DNA of 12,002 bases, from NCBI GenBank assembly GCA_945873675.1, contig CAMCEP010000058.1, forward strand, positions 1-12,002, given 5' to 3'. A program made the position numbers and the translations under genes. Below are positions 1 through 7,011 of this stretch, piece after piece; within the stretch, counting starts at the first letter, position 1; each line of letters begins with the position of its first letter. The notes beneath the pieces were generated by a model. That model saw only the letters and a program-made list of their open reading frames with translations. It was not told where the DNA came from and did no database searches. This DNA is from Asaia bogorensis (GTDB lineage: Bacteria > Pseudomonadota > Alphaproteobacteria > Acetobacterales > Acetobacteraceae).

Positions 1-464
1 AGCAGGATCGGCGGGATGGACATCATGCCATCCATGATGCGCATGATGATGCTATCGGCCCAACGGACGAAGCCGGAAATCATCCCAATGGTGAGGCCAA
101 TGATGGAAGCGAACAAAGCGACCGAAAAACCGACCAGCAGCGAAACCCGCGCGCCGTAAAGCACCCGCGAATAGATATCGCGCCCGAGCATATCAGAGCC
201 AAACCAAAACATCGCCGATGGTTCGCGCGTACGCAGGGCGGGGGCCAATGCGGTCGGGTCCTTGGTGAACAGCAATGGCGCGAAAATCGCGATCAGCACC
301 ATCAGCGTGACCAGCGACCCGCCAATGGCAATCGCCGGATTGCGCCGCATGAAGCCGAAGAAGCCTTTGCGCGCCTTCACTGGCGGCATGATATCGGGAA
401 GGGACGGCGCCACGGCTACATTGGCCGCGGTGATGCCCTTGGGGTCGAGGATGGAAGCGGACAT
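1..464 (-). CDS. ABC transporter inner-membrane permease, DppC/OppC type (3' part outside window)
   Basis: This is the second permease subunit of an opp/dpp-type ABC importer; with the DppB-like partner it would form the membrane channel for the ligand delivered by the binding proteins encoded upstream. The first 154 residues are visible. A cytoplasmic N-terminal tail of about 40 residues ends in MRRNPAIAIGG. A first membrane helix follows (about 46-65), then the family-typical stretch GSDMLGRDIYSRVLYGARVS (about 89-108) and a second helix region (about 109-131). The EAA loop that contacts the ATPase lies beyond the left edge. The start ATG at 464-462 overlaps the TGA of the DppB-like gene by one base (TGATG), so translational coupling is likely. 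Genes for the ATPase subunits would be expected further left; this is inference. Whether the ligand is a dipeptide, glutathione or another solute cannot be told. Confidence 0.93.
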   Translation of the reverse strand, partial: MSASILDPKGITAANVAVAPSLPDIMPPVKARKGFFGFMRRNPAIAIGGSLVTLMVLIAIFAPLLFTKDPTALAPALRTREPSAMFWFGSDMLGRDIYSRVLYGARVSLLVGFSVALFASIIGLTIGMISGFVRWADSIIMRIMDGMMSIPPIL

Positions 465-1405
465 CAGTATCTGATCCTCGGGTCCAGAATGGTGTAGAGA
501 AGGTCAATCAATAGATTCACCAGCACATAGACAAAGGAAAACAGCAGCACGACGCCCTGAATAACCGGGTAGTCGCGCCGCAGAATGGCATCCACGGTCA
601 GCCGCCCAAGGCCTGGGATGGCGAAGACGCTTTCCGTCACCACCGCGCCGCCAATCAGCAGCGCAATGCCGATGCCGATCACGGTCACGATCGGCACGGC
701 GGCATTCTTAAGCGCGTGCAGGAACAGGATATTGCGCTGCCCGGCACCCTTGGCGCGGGCGGTGCGGATATAATCCTGTTGCAGCACTTCCAGCATGGTC
801 GCACGCGTGATGCGCGCGATCAGCGCGATATAGACCGTGCCCAAAGCGATAGAGGGCAGGATCAGATTCCGGAACCAGGGCCAGAACCCTTGCTTGATCG
901 GCGTATAGCCCTGCACCGGCACCCAATCGAGTTCCAGCGCAAAAATATAGGCCAGCACATAGCCCACCACGAAGACGGGCACAGAAAAGCCCAGCACCGC
1001 GAAGCCCATCACGGTGCGGTCAATCGCCGTGCCCTGCTTCCAGGCGGCGACCACCCCCATGGGGATGGCAACCGAAACCGCCAGGATCAGCGTAAGGATC
1101 ATGAGCGACATTGTGGGTTCAATGCGCTGCTGGATCATGGTCGAAACCGGCAGGTTGGTGAAAATCGAAACGCCGAGATCACCCTGAAGAATGCGCCAGA
1201 CCCATTCCCCGAACCGGATCAAAAACGGCCGGTCCAGGCCAAGGCTGGCGCGGATGCGTTCCACATCTTCAGGCGTTGCCTGATCGCCCGCAATCACCGC
1301 GGCCGGATCACCCGGCGCGATGTAAAGCAGACTGAAGACAAAAAGCGCGACGAAGGCCATCACCGGAATGGTGGCCAAGACGCGTCGGACGATATAGGCG
1401 AACAT
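464..1405 (-). CDS. ABC transporter inner-membrane permease, DppB/OppB/GsiC type
   Basis: First permease subunit of the opp/dpp-type importer, 313 residues, a normal family length. It opens with the family-typical N-terminal helix (MFAYIVRRVLATIPVM) followed by APGDPA at 30-35. The periplasmic segment around 38-95 includes LGLDRPFLIRFGEW and GDLGVS. Several further hydrophobic helices follow. The EAA-type cytoplasmic loop is visible at about 211-240 (DYIRTARAKGAGQRNILFLH then ALKNA), as is the conserved ESVFAIPGLGRL at about 258-269 and the C-terminal DPRIRY. It begins 33 nt after the second binding-protein gene and its stop overlaps the start of the DppC-like gene, so all are probably one transcript. 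No good Shine-Dalgarno precedes the ATG; only a purine-rich AAGAAAGA about 12 nt upstream is seen. Substrate is unknown. Confidence 0.95.
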   Translation of the reverse strand: MFAYIVRRVLATIPVMAFVALFVFSLLYIAPGDPAAVIAGDQATPEDVERIRASLGLDRPFLIRFGEWVWRILQGDLGVSIFTNLPVSTMIQQRIEPTMSLMILTLILAVSVAIPMGVVAAWKQGTAIDRTVMGFAVLGFSVPVFVVGYVLAYIFALELDWVPVQGYTPIKQGFWPWFRNLILPSIALGTVYIALIARITRATMLEVLQQDYIRTARAKGAGQRNILFLHALKNAAVPIVTVIGIGIALLIGGAVVTESVFAIPGLGRLTVDAILRRDYPVIQGVVLLFSFVYVLVNLLIDLLYTILDPRIRY

Positions 1406-1438
1406 GATCCCGGCAATCTTTCTTGTTTAGGACACGCT

Positions 1439-3040
1439 TTAGGACTTGCTGACGCCCCAGAAGAAGGGAATTGGGCCACCAACAACACCTGTCACGTTGC
1501 TGCGCCACGCCTGATAGGTCTTGTAGAAGCCCGTCGGCGCATAGGTCATGTGACGCATGGCTGCGGCATTCATTTCCGCAACCGCGGCCTTTTCCGCTGC
1601 GATATCGGGCGCAACAAACCACTTATCGCGCGCCGCTTCCACTGCATCATCCTTAGGCCAGCCAAACCAGGCGCCATCGCCATGGGCGCGGAGCGCAAGA
1701 TAAGATGCCGGGTTGATGCAATCCGCACCCGCATGCCAGGTGTGGAAGATATGCCAGCCACCCTGACCCGGCAGGGATTTGGACGCGCGGCGCTGACCAA
1801 CAGTACCCCAATCGGTCGCCACAAAGTCCACATTCATGCCAATGGAACGCAGCAGCGCATTGGTCACTTCACCCATGGCCTTAAGCGGGGCCTGATCCTG
1901 GCCGACCAGCAACGTGATGGGCTGACCATTATAGCCAGACTCACGCAGCAGCGCGCGCGCCGCTTCAACATTGCGCGGCCCCTTCAGGATATCGCCACCC
2001 GCTTCGGTATAAAGCGGCGTGCCGGGCGTGAAGAAGGAAGGCAGGGTCTGCCAAAGCGCTTTGTCATCGCCGACCACCGCACGCATATAGTCTTCCTGGT
2101 TCAGTACCATCGCAACCGCACGGCGCGCGCGCACATCATTGAAGGGCGCATGCAAATGGTTGAAGCGGAAGGAACCGATATTGCCCAGTGGATCGGCGAT
2201 ATCCACGCGGATATTGCGGTTGCGCCGCAAGGATGGGATCAGGTCCGTCAGCGGGGTTTCCCACCAGTCAATTTCGCCATTCATCAGCGCTGCCGAAGCC
2301 GTCGCCGGGTCCGGCATGATGATCCATTCAATACGATCAACATTGATGCGCTTGCCACCGGCCAACCATGACGGAGGCTCATTGCGCGGCACATATTGTT
2401 CGAACTTGGTGAAGACTGCCTTGGCGCCCGGCACCCATTCATTGCGCACAAAGCGCATCGGGCCGGAACCCACGAATTCAGTCACCTGCTGGAAGGGATC
2501 GGTCTTCGCCAGACGCTCCGGCATCATGAAGGCCATCGGCGTGTTGTTCTTGCCGAGCGCCAGCAGCATCTTGGGGTAAGGCGCCTTCAGGCGCCAACGG
2601 AAGGTGCGGTCATCCACCGCCACCAATTCTTCCTGGATCGCGCGGATCATCTGGCCCATGCCATCGCGCACAGCCCAGCGCGCCAAGCTTGCCACGCAAT
2701 CAGCCGCGGTCACCTTGGTGCCATCATGCCACATAAGGCCTTCACGCAGCTTGAAGGTCCAGACCTTGCCGTCAGACGATACTTCTTCGCTTTCGACCAT
2801 CTGGCGCTTGGGTTCCAGCTTATCGTCAAAGCCATACAGCGTGTCCCACACTAGGCAGGCCGCGTTGCGCACCACGTATTGCGTGCCCCAGATGGGGTCG
2901 AAATTGGCCAGGTTGGCCTGCGGCACAAAGCGCAGCGTACGCGCGGCCGCGCCCTGCGCCAGCGCCGGGGCAGAAAGCCCGCCCGTGCCCGCCAGCGCCG
3001 CGACACCGGCGGTTGCCTTGAGGAAATCTCTACGATCCAT
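1439..3040 (-). CDS. ABC transporter periplasmic solute-binding protein, family 5 (SBP-B)
   Basis: Extracytoplasmic binding protein of the SBP_bac_5 (DppA/OppA) family, 533 residues, predicted to hand its ligand to the DppB/DppC pair just downstream. The N-terminus has a Tat-like signal (RRDFLK at 3-8, hydrophobic stretch, likely cleavage after ALA near residue 28). Family landmarks include FDPIW (47-51), the LREGLMWHDG region (98-107), VGSGPMRF (190-197) and RFNHLH (292-297). A GGGAGA Shine-Dalgarno (3047-3052) ends 6 nt before the ATG. It is a paralogue of the 530-residue protein encoded immediately upstream: both share MPERLAKTDPFQQV (173-186 here) and the RFNHLH block. The ligand is unknown; family members bind peptides, glutathione, nickel, opines and other small solutes. 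Confidence 0.95.
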   Translation of the reverse strand: MDRRDFLKATAGVAALAGTGGLSAPALAQGAAARTLRFVPQANLANFDPIWGTQYVVRNAACLVWDTLYGFDDKLEPKRQMVESEEVSSDGKVWTFKLREGLMWHDGTKVTAADCVASLARWAVRDGMGQMIRAIQEELVAVDDRTFRWRLKAPYPKMLLALGKNNTPMAFMMPERLAKTDPFQQVTEFVGSGPMRFVRNEWVPGAKAVFTKFEQYVPRNEPPSWLAGGKRINVDRIEWIIMPDPATASAALMNGEIDWWETPLTDLIPSLRRNRNIRVDIADPLGNIGSFRFNHLHAPFNDVRARRAVAMVLNQEDYMRAVVGDDKALWQTLPSFFTPGTPLYTEAGGDILKGPRNVEAARALLRESGYNGQPITLLVGQDQAPLKAMGEVTNALLRSIGMNVDFVATDWGTVGQRRASKSLPGQGGWHIFHTWHAGADCINPASYLALRAHGDGAWFGWPKDDAVEAARDKWFVAPDIAAEKAAVAEMNAAAMRHMTYAPTGFYKTYQAWRSNVTGVVGGPIPFFWGVSKS

Positions 3041-3046
3041 CGCCCG

Positions 3047-3052
3047 TCTCCC
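3047..3052 (-). promoter_or_regulatory. Shine-Dalgarno of SBP-B
   Basis: On the minus strand GGGAGA lies 6 nt before the ATG at 3040. It supports this start over more upstream codons. It also shows that SBP-B has its own ribosome site despite the long gap to SBP-A. Confidence 0.6.
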
Positions 3053-3097
3053 ATTTAATGTTCAGGGCAGCCCAGTCTGCCCAGGTAAAAGTCACTT

Positions 3098-3114
3098 TGC
3101 CTTGCCAGAAGGCA
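3098..3114. repeat. 6-bp inverted repeat in the SBP-A/SBP-B gap
   Basis: TGCCTT (3098-3103) and AAGGCA (3109-3114) are perfect inverted arms around a 5-nt loop. Reading along the minus strand the hairpin is followed by AAGTGACTTTT, a poor U-tract. It could be an attenuator or an RNA-stabilising stem between the two binding-protein genes. The stem is short, so chance is possible. Confidence 0.3.
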
Positions 3115-3201
3115 GGGCAGCGCAAGAGGTCTCGCTTAGCCTGCTTTCAGTGCGGCGCAAATAGCCCCATTTGCTGATTGGCGCCCTCGGCTGGGCCAAG
3201 G

Positions 3202-3223
3202 TGATGCATGGCCCATGCCATCA
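3202..3223. repeat. Imperfect dyad in the SBP-A/SBP-B gap
   Basis: TGATGCATGG and CCATGCCATCA flank a single C. The arms are complementary except for one extra C in the right arm. As DNA this is an operator-like dyad. As RNA it would give an 8-bp bulged stem with a GGCCC loop. It lies about 40-60 nt after the SBP-A stop and about 160 nt before the SBP-B start. No matching regulator is encoded in the window. Confidence 0.35.
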
Positions 3224-3261
3224 ATGGCTTGCGGCGGAGCGGCGACACCCCGCCCCCCCCC

Positions 3262-4854
3262 TCAGCCCCGCCGAATACCCCAGTAAAGTGCCAGTCCCGC
3301 CACGCGCCCGGACAGATTGGCGCGCAAAGCCGTCATGGATTTATAGGAGCCGAGCGGGATATAGGGCAGTTCATCCATCGCGACCGTCTGCATATCCCGC
3401 GCCAGGGCCTGCTGCGTCGCCAAATCAGGCGCATCGAACCAGGCGTCGCGCGCCTCCTCCAGCTTCGGTATCTCCGGCCAGCCGAACCAGGCATTGGTGC
3501 CATTGCCGCGCAACGGGAAATGCGCCGCCGGATCGGCAAAATCGAAGGAGGAGAAGGAGGTGAACAGCATGGACCAACCGCCCTTGTCGATTGGCTCGCG
3601 GGATGTGCGGCGCTGCACCGTAGTGCCCCAATCGCTCAGCACGATATCGGCATTGAAGCCAAGCCGGCGCACCAAATCCGCGCCCACCTGCGTGAGTGCA
3701 GCCGGTACCAGGATATCTGTCGGGCCGATCAGGCGCATGGGCTGATTGGTGTAGCCCGCTTCGCGCATCAATTGCTTGGCGCGGTCAAGGCTGCGTGGGC
3801 CCATAAGCGGTGCCAACCCGGCATCATTCGCAAGCGGTGTGCCCGGCGTGAACATGCCAACGCCGGTGGTGTAGAGCGACGCATCCGTGCCAACCGATGC
3901 CTGCATGAAATCCTGCTGGCTGATCGCGGGCAGGATGGCTTGGCGCAAAGCCTTGTTGTTGAAGGGGCCATGCAAATGGTTGAAGCGCAGAATGCCGGTC
4001 AGGGGCAGCGGGTCAATCGCTTCAATCGCCACTTGCCGGTTGCGGCGCAGAAGCTGCTGCACTTCCGGGGGCGGCTGTTCGTACCAGTCAATCTCACCGG
4101 TTTGCAGTGCGGCGGCAGCGGTCGCGGCATCAACAATGATATGCCATTCCACGCGATCAAAATGCGCGATTTTGGGCCCGGCGGTCAGGCTTGTTGTGCC
4201 GGTCTGCACGGGGACGTAATCGGCGAAGCGTTCATAGACCACCAGGCTGCCGGAATTGAATTCATTGGCCTTGAAGCGGAAAGGCCCGCTGCCCACGGCT
4301 TCGCGCACCTGCTGGAAGGGATCGGTCTTGGCGAGCCGCTCTGGCATGATGAAGGCCGGGCTATTGGAAACCTGGGCCAGCGCATGAAACAGTAGCGGGA
4401 AGGGTTTTTTCAGACGGAAGCGCAGCCGCATGTCATCCACCACCTGGATGTCATCCGTGACCGTCGCCAACTTCTGGCCAAAGGGGTTGCGCCGCATCCA
4501 GCGTTGCAGGCTTGGCACCACATCCTGCGCGCGCACCGGTTCCCCATCATGGAATTTCAAGCCGGGGCGGAGCGTGATGGTAACACTGCGTCCGCCATCA
4601 TCGCTGCTGTGGCCGGCCGCCATTTGCGGCTGCGGGCGGAACTGCGCATCCATGCCATAAAGCGTGTCGAACACCATATGGCCGAAATTGCGGGTGATAT
4701 TGGCCGTGGTCCAAATGGGGTCGAGGCTGGTGAGGTTCGCTTGCGGCACCATTTTCAGCACGCGGTTCTGTGCCGGCTGGGCAATGGCGAAATTAGGCAG
4801 GCTTGACCCCGCCGCCAATGCCGCCCCCGCCTTGAAAATATCCCGACGCTGCAT
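3262..4854 (-). CDS. ABC transporter periplasmic solute-binding protein, family 5 (SBP-A)
   Basis: First gene of the opp/dpp-type operon: a 530-residue SBP_bac_5 protein. A Tat-like signal is visible (RRDIFK at 3-8, hydrophobic Ala-rich stretch, likely cleavage after AIA near residue 25). Landmarks are LDPIW (44-48), LRPGLKFHDGEPV (95-107), MPERLAKTDPFQQV (170-183), VGSGPFRF (187-194) and a RFNHLH block in the middle of the protein. The start is well supported by AAGGAGG 5 nt before the ATG. The neighbour downstream is a clear paralogue, so the operon supplies two different receptors to a single permease pair; this is inference from gene order. Immediately after the TGA there is a run of nine G on the coding strand (3253-3261). 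A 221-nt gap separates it from SBP-B. The substrate is unknown. Confidence 0.95.
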   Translation of the reverse strand: MQRRDIFKAGAALAAGSSLPNFAIAQPAQNRVLKMVPQANLTSLDPIWTTANITRNFGHMVFDTLYGMDAQFRPQPQMAAGHSSDDGGRSVTITLRPGLKFHDGEPVRAQDVVPSLQRWMRRNPFGQKLATVTDDIQVVDDMRLRFRLKKPFPLLFHALAQVSNSPAFIMPERLAKTDPFQQVREAVGSGPFRFKANEFNSGSLVVYERFADYVPVQTGTTSLTAGPKIAHFDRVEWHIIVDAATAAAALQTGEIDWYEQPPPEVQQLLRRNRQVAIEAIDPLPLTGILRFNHLHGPFNNKALRQAILPAISQQDFMQASVGTDASLYTTGVGMFTPGTPLANDAGLAPLMGPRSLDRAKQLMREAGYTNQPMRLIGPTDILVPAALTQVGADLVRRLGFNADIVLSDWGTTVQRRTSREPIDKGGWSMLFTSFSSFDFADPAAHFPLRGNGTNAWFGWPEIPKLEEARDAWFDAPDLATQQALARDMQTVAMDELPYIPLGSYKSMTALRANLSGRVAGLALYWGIRRG

Positions 4855-4859
4855 GTGAG

Positions 4860-4866
4860 CCTCCTT
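4860..4866 (-). promoter_or_regulatory. Strong Shine-Dalgarno of SBP-A
   Basis: Minus-strand AAGGAGG, a perfect anti-16S match, ends 5 nt before the ATG at 4854. It is preceded by a run of A residues. It is the best ribosome site in the left operon and fits a highly translated first-gene binding protein. Confidence 0.75.
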
Positions 4867-4882
4867 TTTTCGAGTTGCGTCT

Positions 4883-4911
4883 ATCAGACCCGCTCATGGC
4901 GGGCGGTGCAA
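4883..4911 (-). promoter_or_regulatory. Possible promoter of the ABC operon with an inverted repeat in its spacer
   Basis: Minus-strand TTGCAC (4911-4906) and TCTGAT (4888-4883) are spaced by exactly 17 nt, giving a weak -35/-10 pair about 30 nt upstream of the SBP-A start. The spacer contains the inverted repeat CCCGC-N5-GCGGG (4889-4903), which could be an operator or a small stem. Matches to consensus are only moderate, so this is tentative. Confidence 0.25.
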
Positions 4912-4924
4912 GCGTGAATTTCCC

Positions 4925-5116
4925 TTAGGCCGGCTTATGGCCAAAACCAAAGGCTGGTTCCAGGGCGTAATCCAGCAAAATTATCCTGTTTTGCGTCAGT
5001 TGGGCCAAGACCTCCGGCCCCGAGGAGCGGCCATGGCCATAGGCAGCATTCAGCGTCGGCAATAGCGCTTCCGGCGCCCCACCGGCTGTCACCAGAAGTC
5101 TGGCGACACGCCCCAA
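4925..5116 (-). CDS. Doubtful small hypothetical ORF or gene remnant
   Basis: A 63-codon minus-strand frame begins at TTG (5116) and ends in TAA at 4925. The frame stays open without a normal start back to a TAA at 5176-5174. The peptide has ordinary composition: an Ala/Leu-rich first half with RLLVTAGGAPEALLPTLNAA, then ILLDYALEPAFGFGHKPA at the C-terminus. It has no membrane segment or signal. Its third codon positions are less GC-rich than expected for this GC-rich region, though not random-looking. I do not recognise a family, and there is no Shine-Dalgarno. It could be the 3' remnant of a lost gene, a small leader gene of the ABC operon, or chance. Confidence 0.25.
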   Translation of the reverse strand: MGRVARLLVTAGGAPEALLPTLNAAYGHGRSSGPEVLAQLTQNRIILLDYALEPAFGFGHKPA

Positions 5117-5185
5117 AATGGCGCTGGAAGGCCGCCAGGGCCAAGGCAGTTTGCGCCGCCCCGCTTTCCTGCGTTACAGGCGCGC

Positions 5186-5638
5186 ATGGTGTTTTCCGAA
5201 TTTCTTGTCAGCATTCAGGATCGGCTCGGCCCGGCGCGTTTTAAGCTGCTGGTGGAGTTTCTGCGTTTCGGTGTGGTGGGGACGATTGGGTTCGTTGTGG
5301 ATACCGCCGTGCTTTACGCGGGGCTGGCGCTTGGGCTTGGGCTTTATGGCGGGCGCGCGGTTTCGTACCTGGTGGCGGCGACAACGACCTGGGCGCTCAA
5401 TCGGGCATGGACGTTTCGCGGGCGCGGTGATGGCCCTGTTCATCAGCAATGGGCGCTGTTCCTTGTGGTCAATCTGGTGGGCTTTGCGATGAATTACGGC
5501 ACCTATGCCGCGCTGATCGCCTTTGTGCCGATGGTGGCGGCGCATCCGGTGCTGGGCGTGGCGGCGGGGGCGATTGCTGGAATGTTCGGGAATTTCGTAC
5601 TGTCACGTCGGCTGGTATTTCACGCGCGCAAGACGTGA
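5186..5638 (+). CDS. GtrA-family integral membrane protein
   Basis: A 150-residue polytopic protein of the GtrA/DPMS family. Members are small four-helix membrane proteins associated with flipping or transfer of polyprenyl-phosphate-linked sugars in cell-surface glycan modification. Four hydrophobic segments are visible, at about 27-49, 54-71, 90-110 and 120-139. The family motifs follow helices two and four: NRAWTF at 72-77 and NFVLSRRLVF at 136-145. Length is typical. The ATG at 5186 has only a weak AGG 5 nt upstream. The frame is open further upstream but has no alternative start close by. No glycosyltransferase (GtrB-like) or O-antigen gene is adjacent, so its partner must be elsewhere if it has one. 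It stands alone on the plus strand and is closed by a strong terminator 2 nt after its stop. Confidence 0.88.
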   Translation: MVFSEFLVSIQDRLGPARFKLLVEFLRFGVVGTIGFVVDTAVLYAGLALGLGLYGGRAVSYLVAATTTWALNRAWTFRGRGDGPVHQQWALFLVVNLVGFAMNYGTYAALIAFVPMVAAHPVLGVAAGAIAGMFGNFVLSRRLVFHARKT

Positions 5639-5640
5639 AA

Positions 5641-5667
5641 AAGGGGGCGCCGAAACGCCCCCTTCTT
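5641..5667. terminator. Bidirectional intrinsic terminator
   Basis: A perfect 9-bp stem AAGGGGGCG / CGCCCCCTT encloses the 6-nt loop CCGAAA. On the plus strand it is followed by CTT. On the minus strand it is followed by a TTTTT tract across the left stem edge. It sits 2 nt after the gtrA stop and 13 nt after the stop of the convergent LivK-like gene, so it probably ends both transcripts. Confidence 0.9.
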
Positions 5668-5680
5668 CAATTTCTCGACA

Positions 5681-6919
5681 TCAGCTCCGGATGAAGTTGC
5701 AGCCACCTTCGGCGATGGGGCGGAAGGCTTCATTCGCTTCCGTGGTTTGCAACAGCTTGTAATAGTCAAACACGCCGCGGCTTTCCTCAGGCTTTTTCAC
5801 CTCAAACAAATAAGCGGGATGCAGCTTGCGGCCATCGGCGCGAATGGTGCCGGGGCCGAAGCAATCATCATCGCAGGGAATGGCCTTCATGCGCGAAACC
5901 GTGGCGGCACCGCTTTGCTTGGCCTGCGCCACGCCCATATCGGCGACGGTCTTCAGGTAATGCAGCACCGCCGCATAGCCGCCAGCGTGGTTCATGCAAA
6001 GCGCATTCTGACCGATATTGGGTCGCACGCGGGCTGAGAAAGCGCGGGTGCGATCATTCATATCCCAGTAGAAGGTTTCCGTGCAGATCAGGCCCTGTGT
6101 CGTGGCAAGCCCAAGCGCGTGCACATCCGGCAGGAACATCAGCAGGCTGGCAAGCTTGATGCCGCGACGCATGATGCCGAATTCGGCGGCCTGCTTGATG
6201 CAATTGATGGTGTCGCTGCCGGCATTGGCAAGACCGATCACCTTGGCGCGGGAAGCTTGCGCCTGCACCAGGAACGCCGAGAAATCAGTTGTGCCCGGGA
6301 AAGGTGTCCGCACTTGGCCAAGCACGCGCCCGCCGGCATTGCGCACAAAATTCGCGGTGTCGCGTTCAAGCGCATGGCCAAAGGCGTAATCCGCCGTGAT
6401 GAAGAACCAGCTATCGCCACCGGCACGCACCGTGGCACCACCCGTGGATTTCGCCAGCATCCAGGTATCATAAGTCCAGTGTACGGTATTGGGCGTACAG
6501 GCGCGGCCTGTCAGATCCGAAGTCGCAGACGTAGTGTTCAGGAAAACCTTGTTCCTGTCGCGGATGATTTCATTCGCCGCCAAGGCAACTGAAGACGCCC
6601 CGCCATCCACCACGACATCAACGCCATCACGGTCAATCCATTGGCGTGTCAGGTTGGACCCAACATCGGGACGATTTTGGTTGTCGCCGAAAAGGACTTC
6701 GATATTGAAGCCGCGATTGTTCATCTCCGCAGCCGCCTGGCGCACGCAAGCCAATTCTGTCGGGCCACTCACATCGCGATAAGTGCCAGAGAAATCGGTG
6801 AGTAGCGCAATCTTGATGGTATTCGCAGCCTGCGCCTTCGCGCTCCGCCAGGGAAGGCCACCAAGGGCTGCGCCTGTGCCTGCGCCGGCCGCAAGGGCCG
6901 TACGACGAGTTACTTCCAT
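5681..6919 (-). CDS. ABC transporter substrate-binding protein, LivK / Peripla_BP_6 type
   Basis: A 412-residue periplasmic receptor of the branched-chain amino acid-type family. The N-terminus has a twin-arginine signal (TRRTALAAG, hydrophobic Ala/Gly stretch, likely cleavage after AKAQA near 31). The mature part opens with IKIALLTDFSGTYRDVSGP, the usual first strand and ligand loop. Other landmarks are FGDNQNRPDVG (77-87), TADYAFGHALERD (175-187) and HAGGYAAVLHYLKT (311-324). Cysteines cluster at 349, 353 and 407, possibly forming a disulfide. An in-frame ATG lies 5 codons upstream, but the codons between encode the GGAGG ribosome site itself, so the start is set at 6919. It is the last gene of the run behind the dehydrogenase and two oxygenases, 92 nt after the Fe(II) oxygenase. 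No LivH/M/G/F genes are nearby. The ligand is unknown. Confidence 0.92.
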   Translation of the reverse strand: MEVTRRTALAAGAGTGAALGGLPWRSAKAQAANTIKIALLTDFSGTYRDVSGPTELACVRQAAAEMNNRGFNIEVLFGDNQNRPDVGSNLTRQWIDRDGVDVVVDGGASSVALAANEIIRDRNKVFLNTTSATSDLTGRACTPNTVHWTYDTWMLAKSTGGATVRAGGDSWFFITADYAFGHALERDTANFVRNAGGRVLGQVRTPFPGTTDFSAFLVQAQASRAKVIGLANAGSDTINCIKQAAEFGIMRRGIKLASLLMFLPDVHALGLATTQGLICTETFYWDMNDRTRAFSARVRPNIGQNALCMNHAGGYAAVLHYLKTVADMGVAQAKQSGAATVSRMKAIPCDDDCFGPGTIRADGRKLHPAYLFEVKKPEESRGVFDYYKLLQTTEANEAFRPIAEGGCNFIRS

Positions 6920-6926
6920 AATTTTT

Positions 6927-6932
6927 CCTCCC
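6927..6932 (-). promoter_or_regulatory. Shine-Dalgarno fixing the LivK-like start
   Basis: Minus-strand GGGAGG lies 7 nt before the ATG at 6919. It also overlaps the first codons of a longer in-frame alternative beginning at 6934, which would have no ribosome site of its own. Confidence 0.75.
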
Positions 6933-6944
6933 AAATTGATTCTC

Positions 6945-6968
6945 AGCCTTGCCGGCTAGGAAAAGGCT
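6945..6968. repeat. Inverted repeat upstream of the LivK-like gene
   Basis: AGCCTT (6945-6950) and AAGGCT (6963-6968) are inverted arms around a 12-nt loop that contains the palindrome GCCGGC. It lies 26-49 nt upstream of the LivK-like start. It could be an intergenic RNA stem that lets this receptor be expressed differently from the enzymes upstream. This is tentative. Confidence 0.25.
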
Positions 6969-7011
6969 ACGCCATCTGGAAGGAAGGTAAAGCCCCCCGC
7001 GCTGAGGACTC

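Larger units (their letters stand above)
4867..5185. other. Spacer between SBP-A and gtrA
   Basis: About 320 bases without a confident gene. It holds the possible SBP-A promoter and hairpin, and a minus-strand frame open from 5173 to 4925 that lacks an ATG. A short plus-strand frame from 4937 (42 codons) has no ribosome site. No tRNA, long repeat or insertion-sequence end is seen. Confidence 0.6.

Noticed and set aside
716..2371. Long open plus-strand frame of about 550 codons antisense to SBP-B and the DppB-like gene
   Set aside because: It has His/Arg/Gly-rich, family-less composition and lies exactly opposite two well-recognised genes. GC-rich codon usage on the minus strand removes stops from this frame.
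3253..3261. Nine-base C run (G run on the coding strand) as a phase-variation tract
   Set aside because: It lies just after the SBP-A stop codon, so slippage would not change the reading frame of any recognised gene.
3208..4395. Plus-strand open frame of about 395 codons antisense to SBP-A
   Set aside because: Same antisense effect: it mirrors the recognised SBP-A gene, and no domain or ribosome site is seen.
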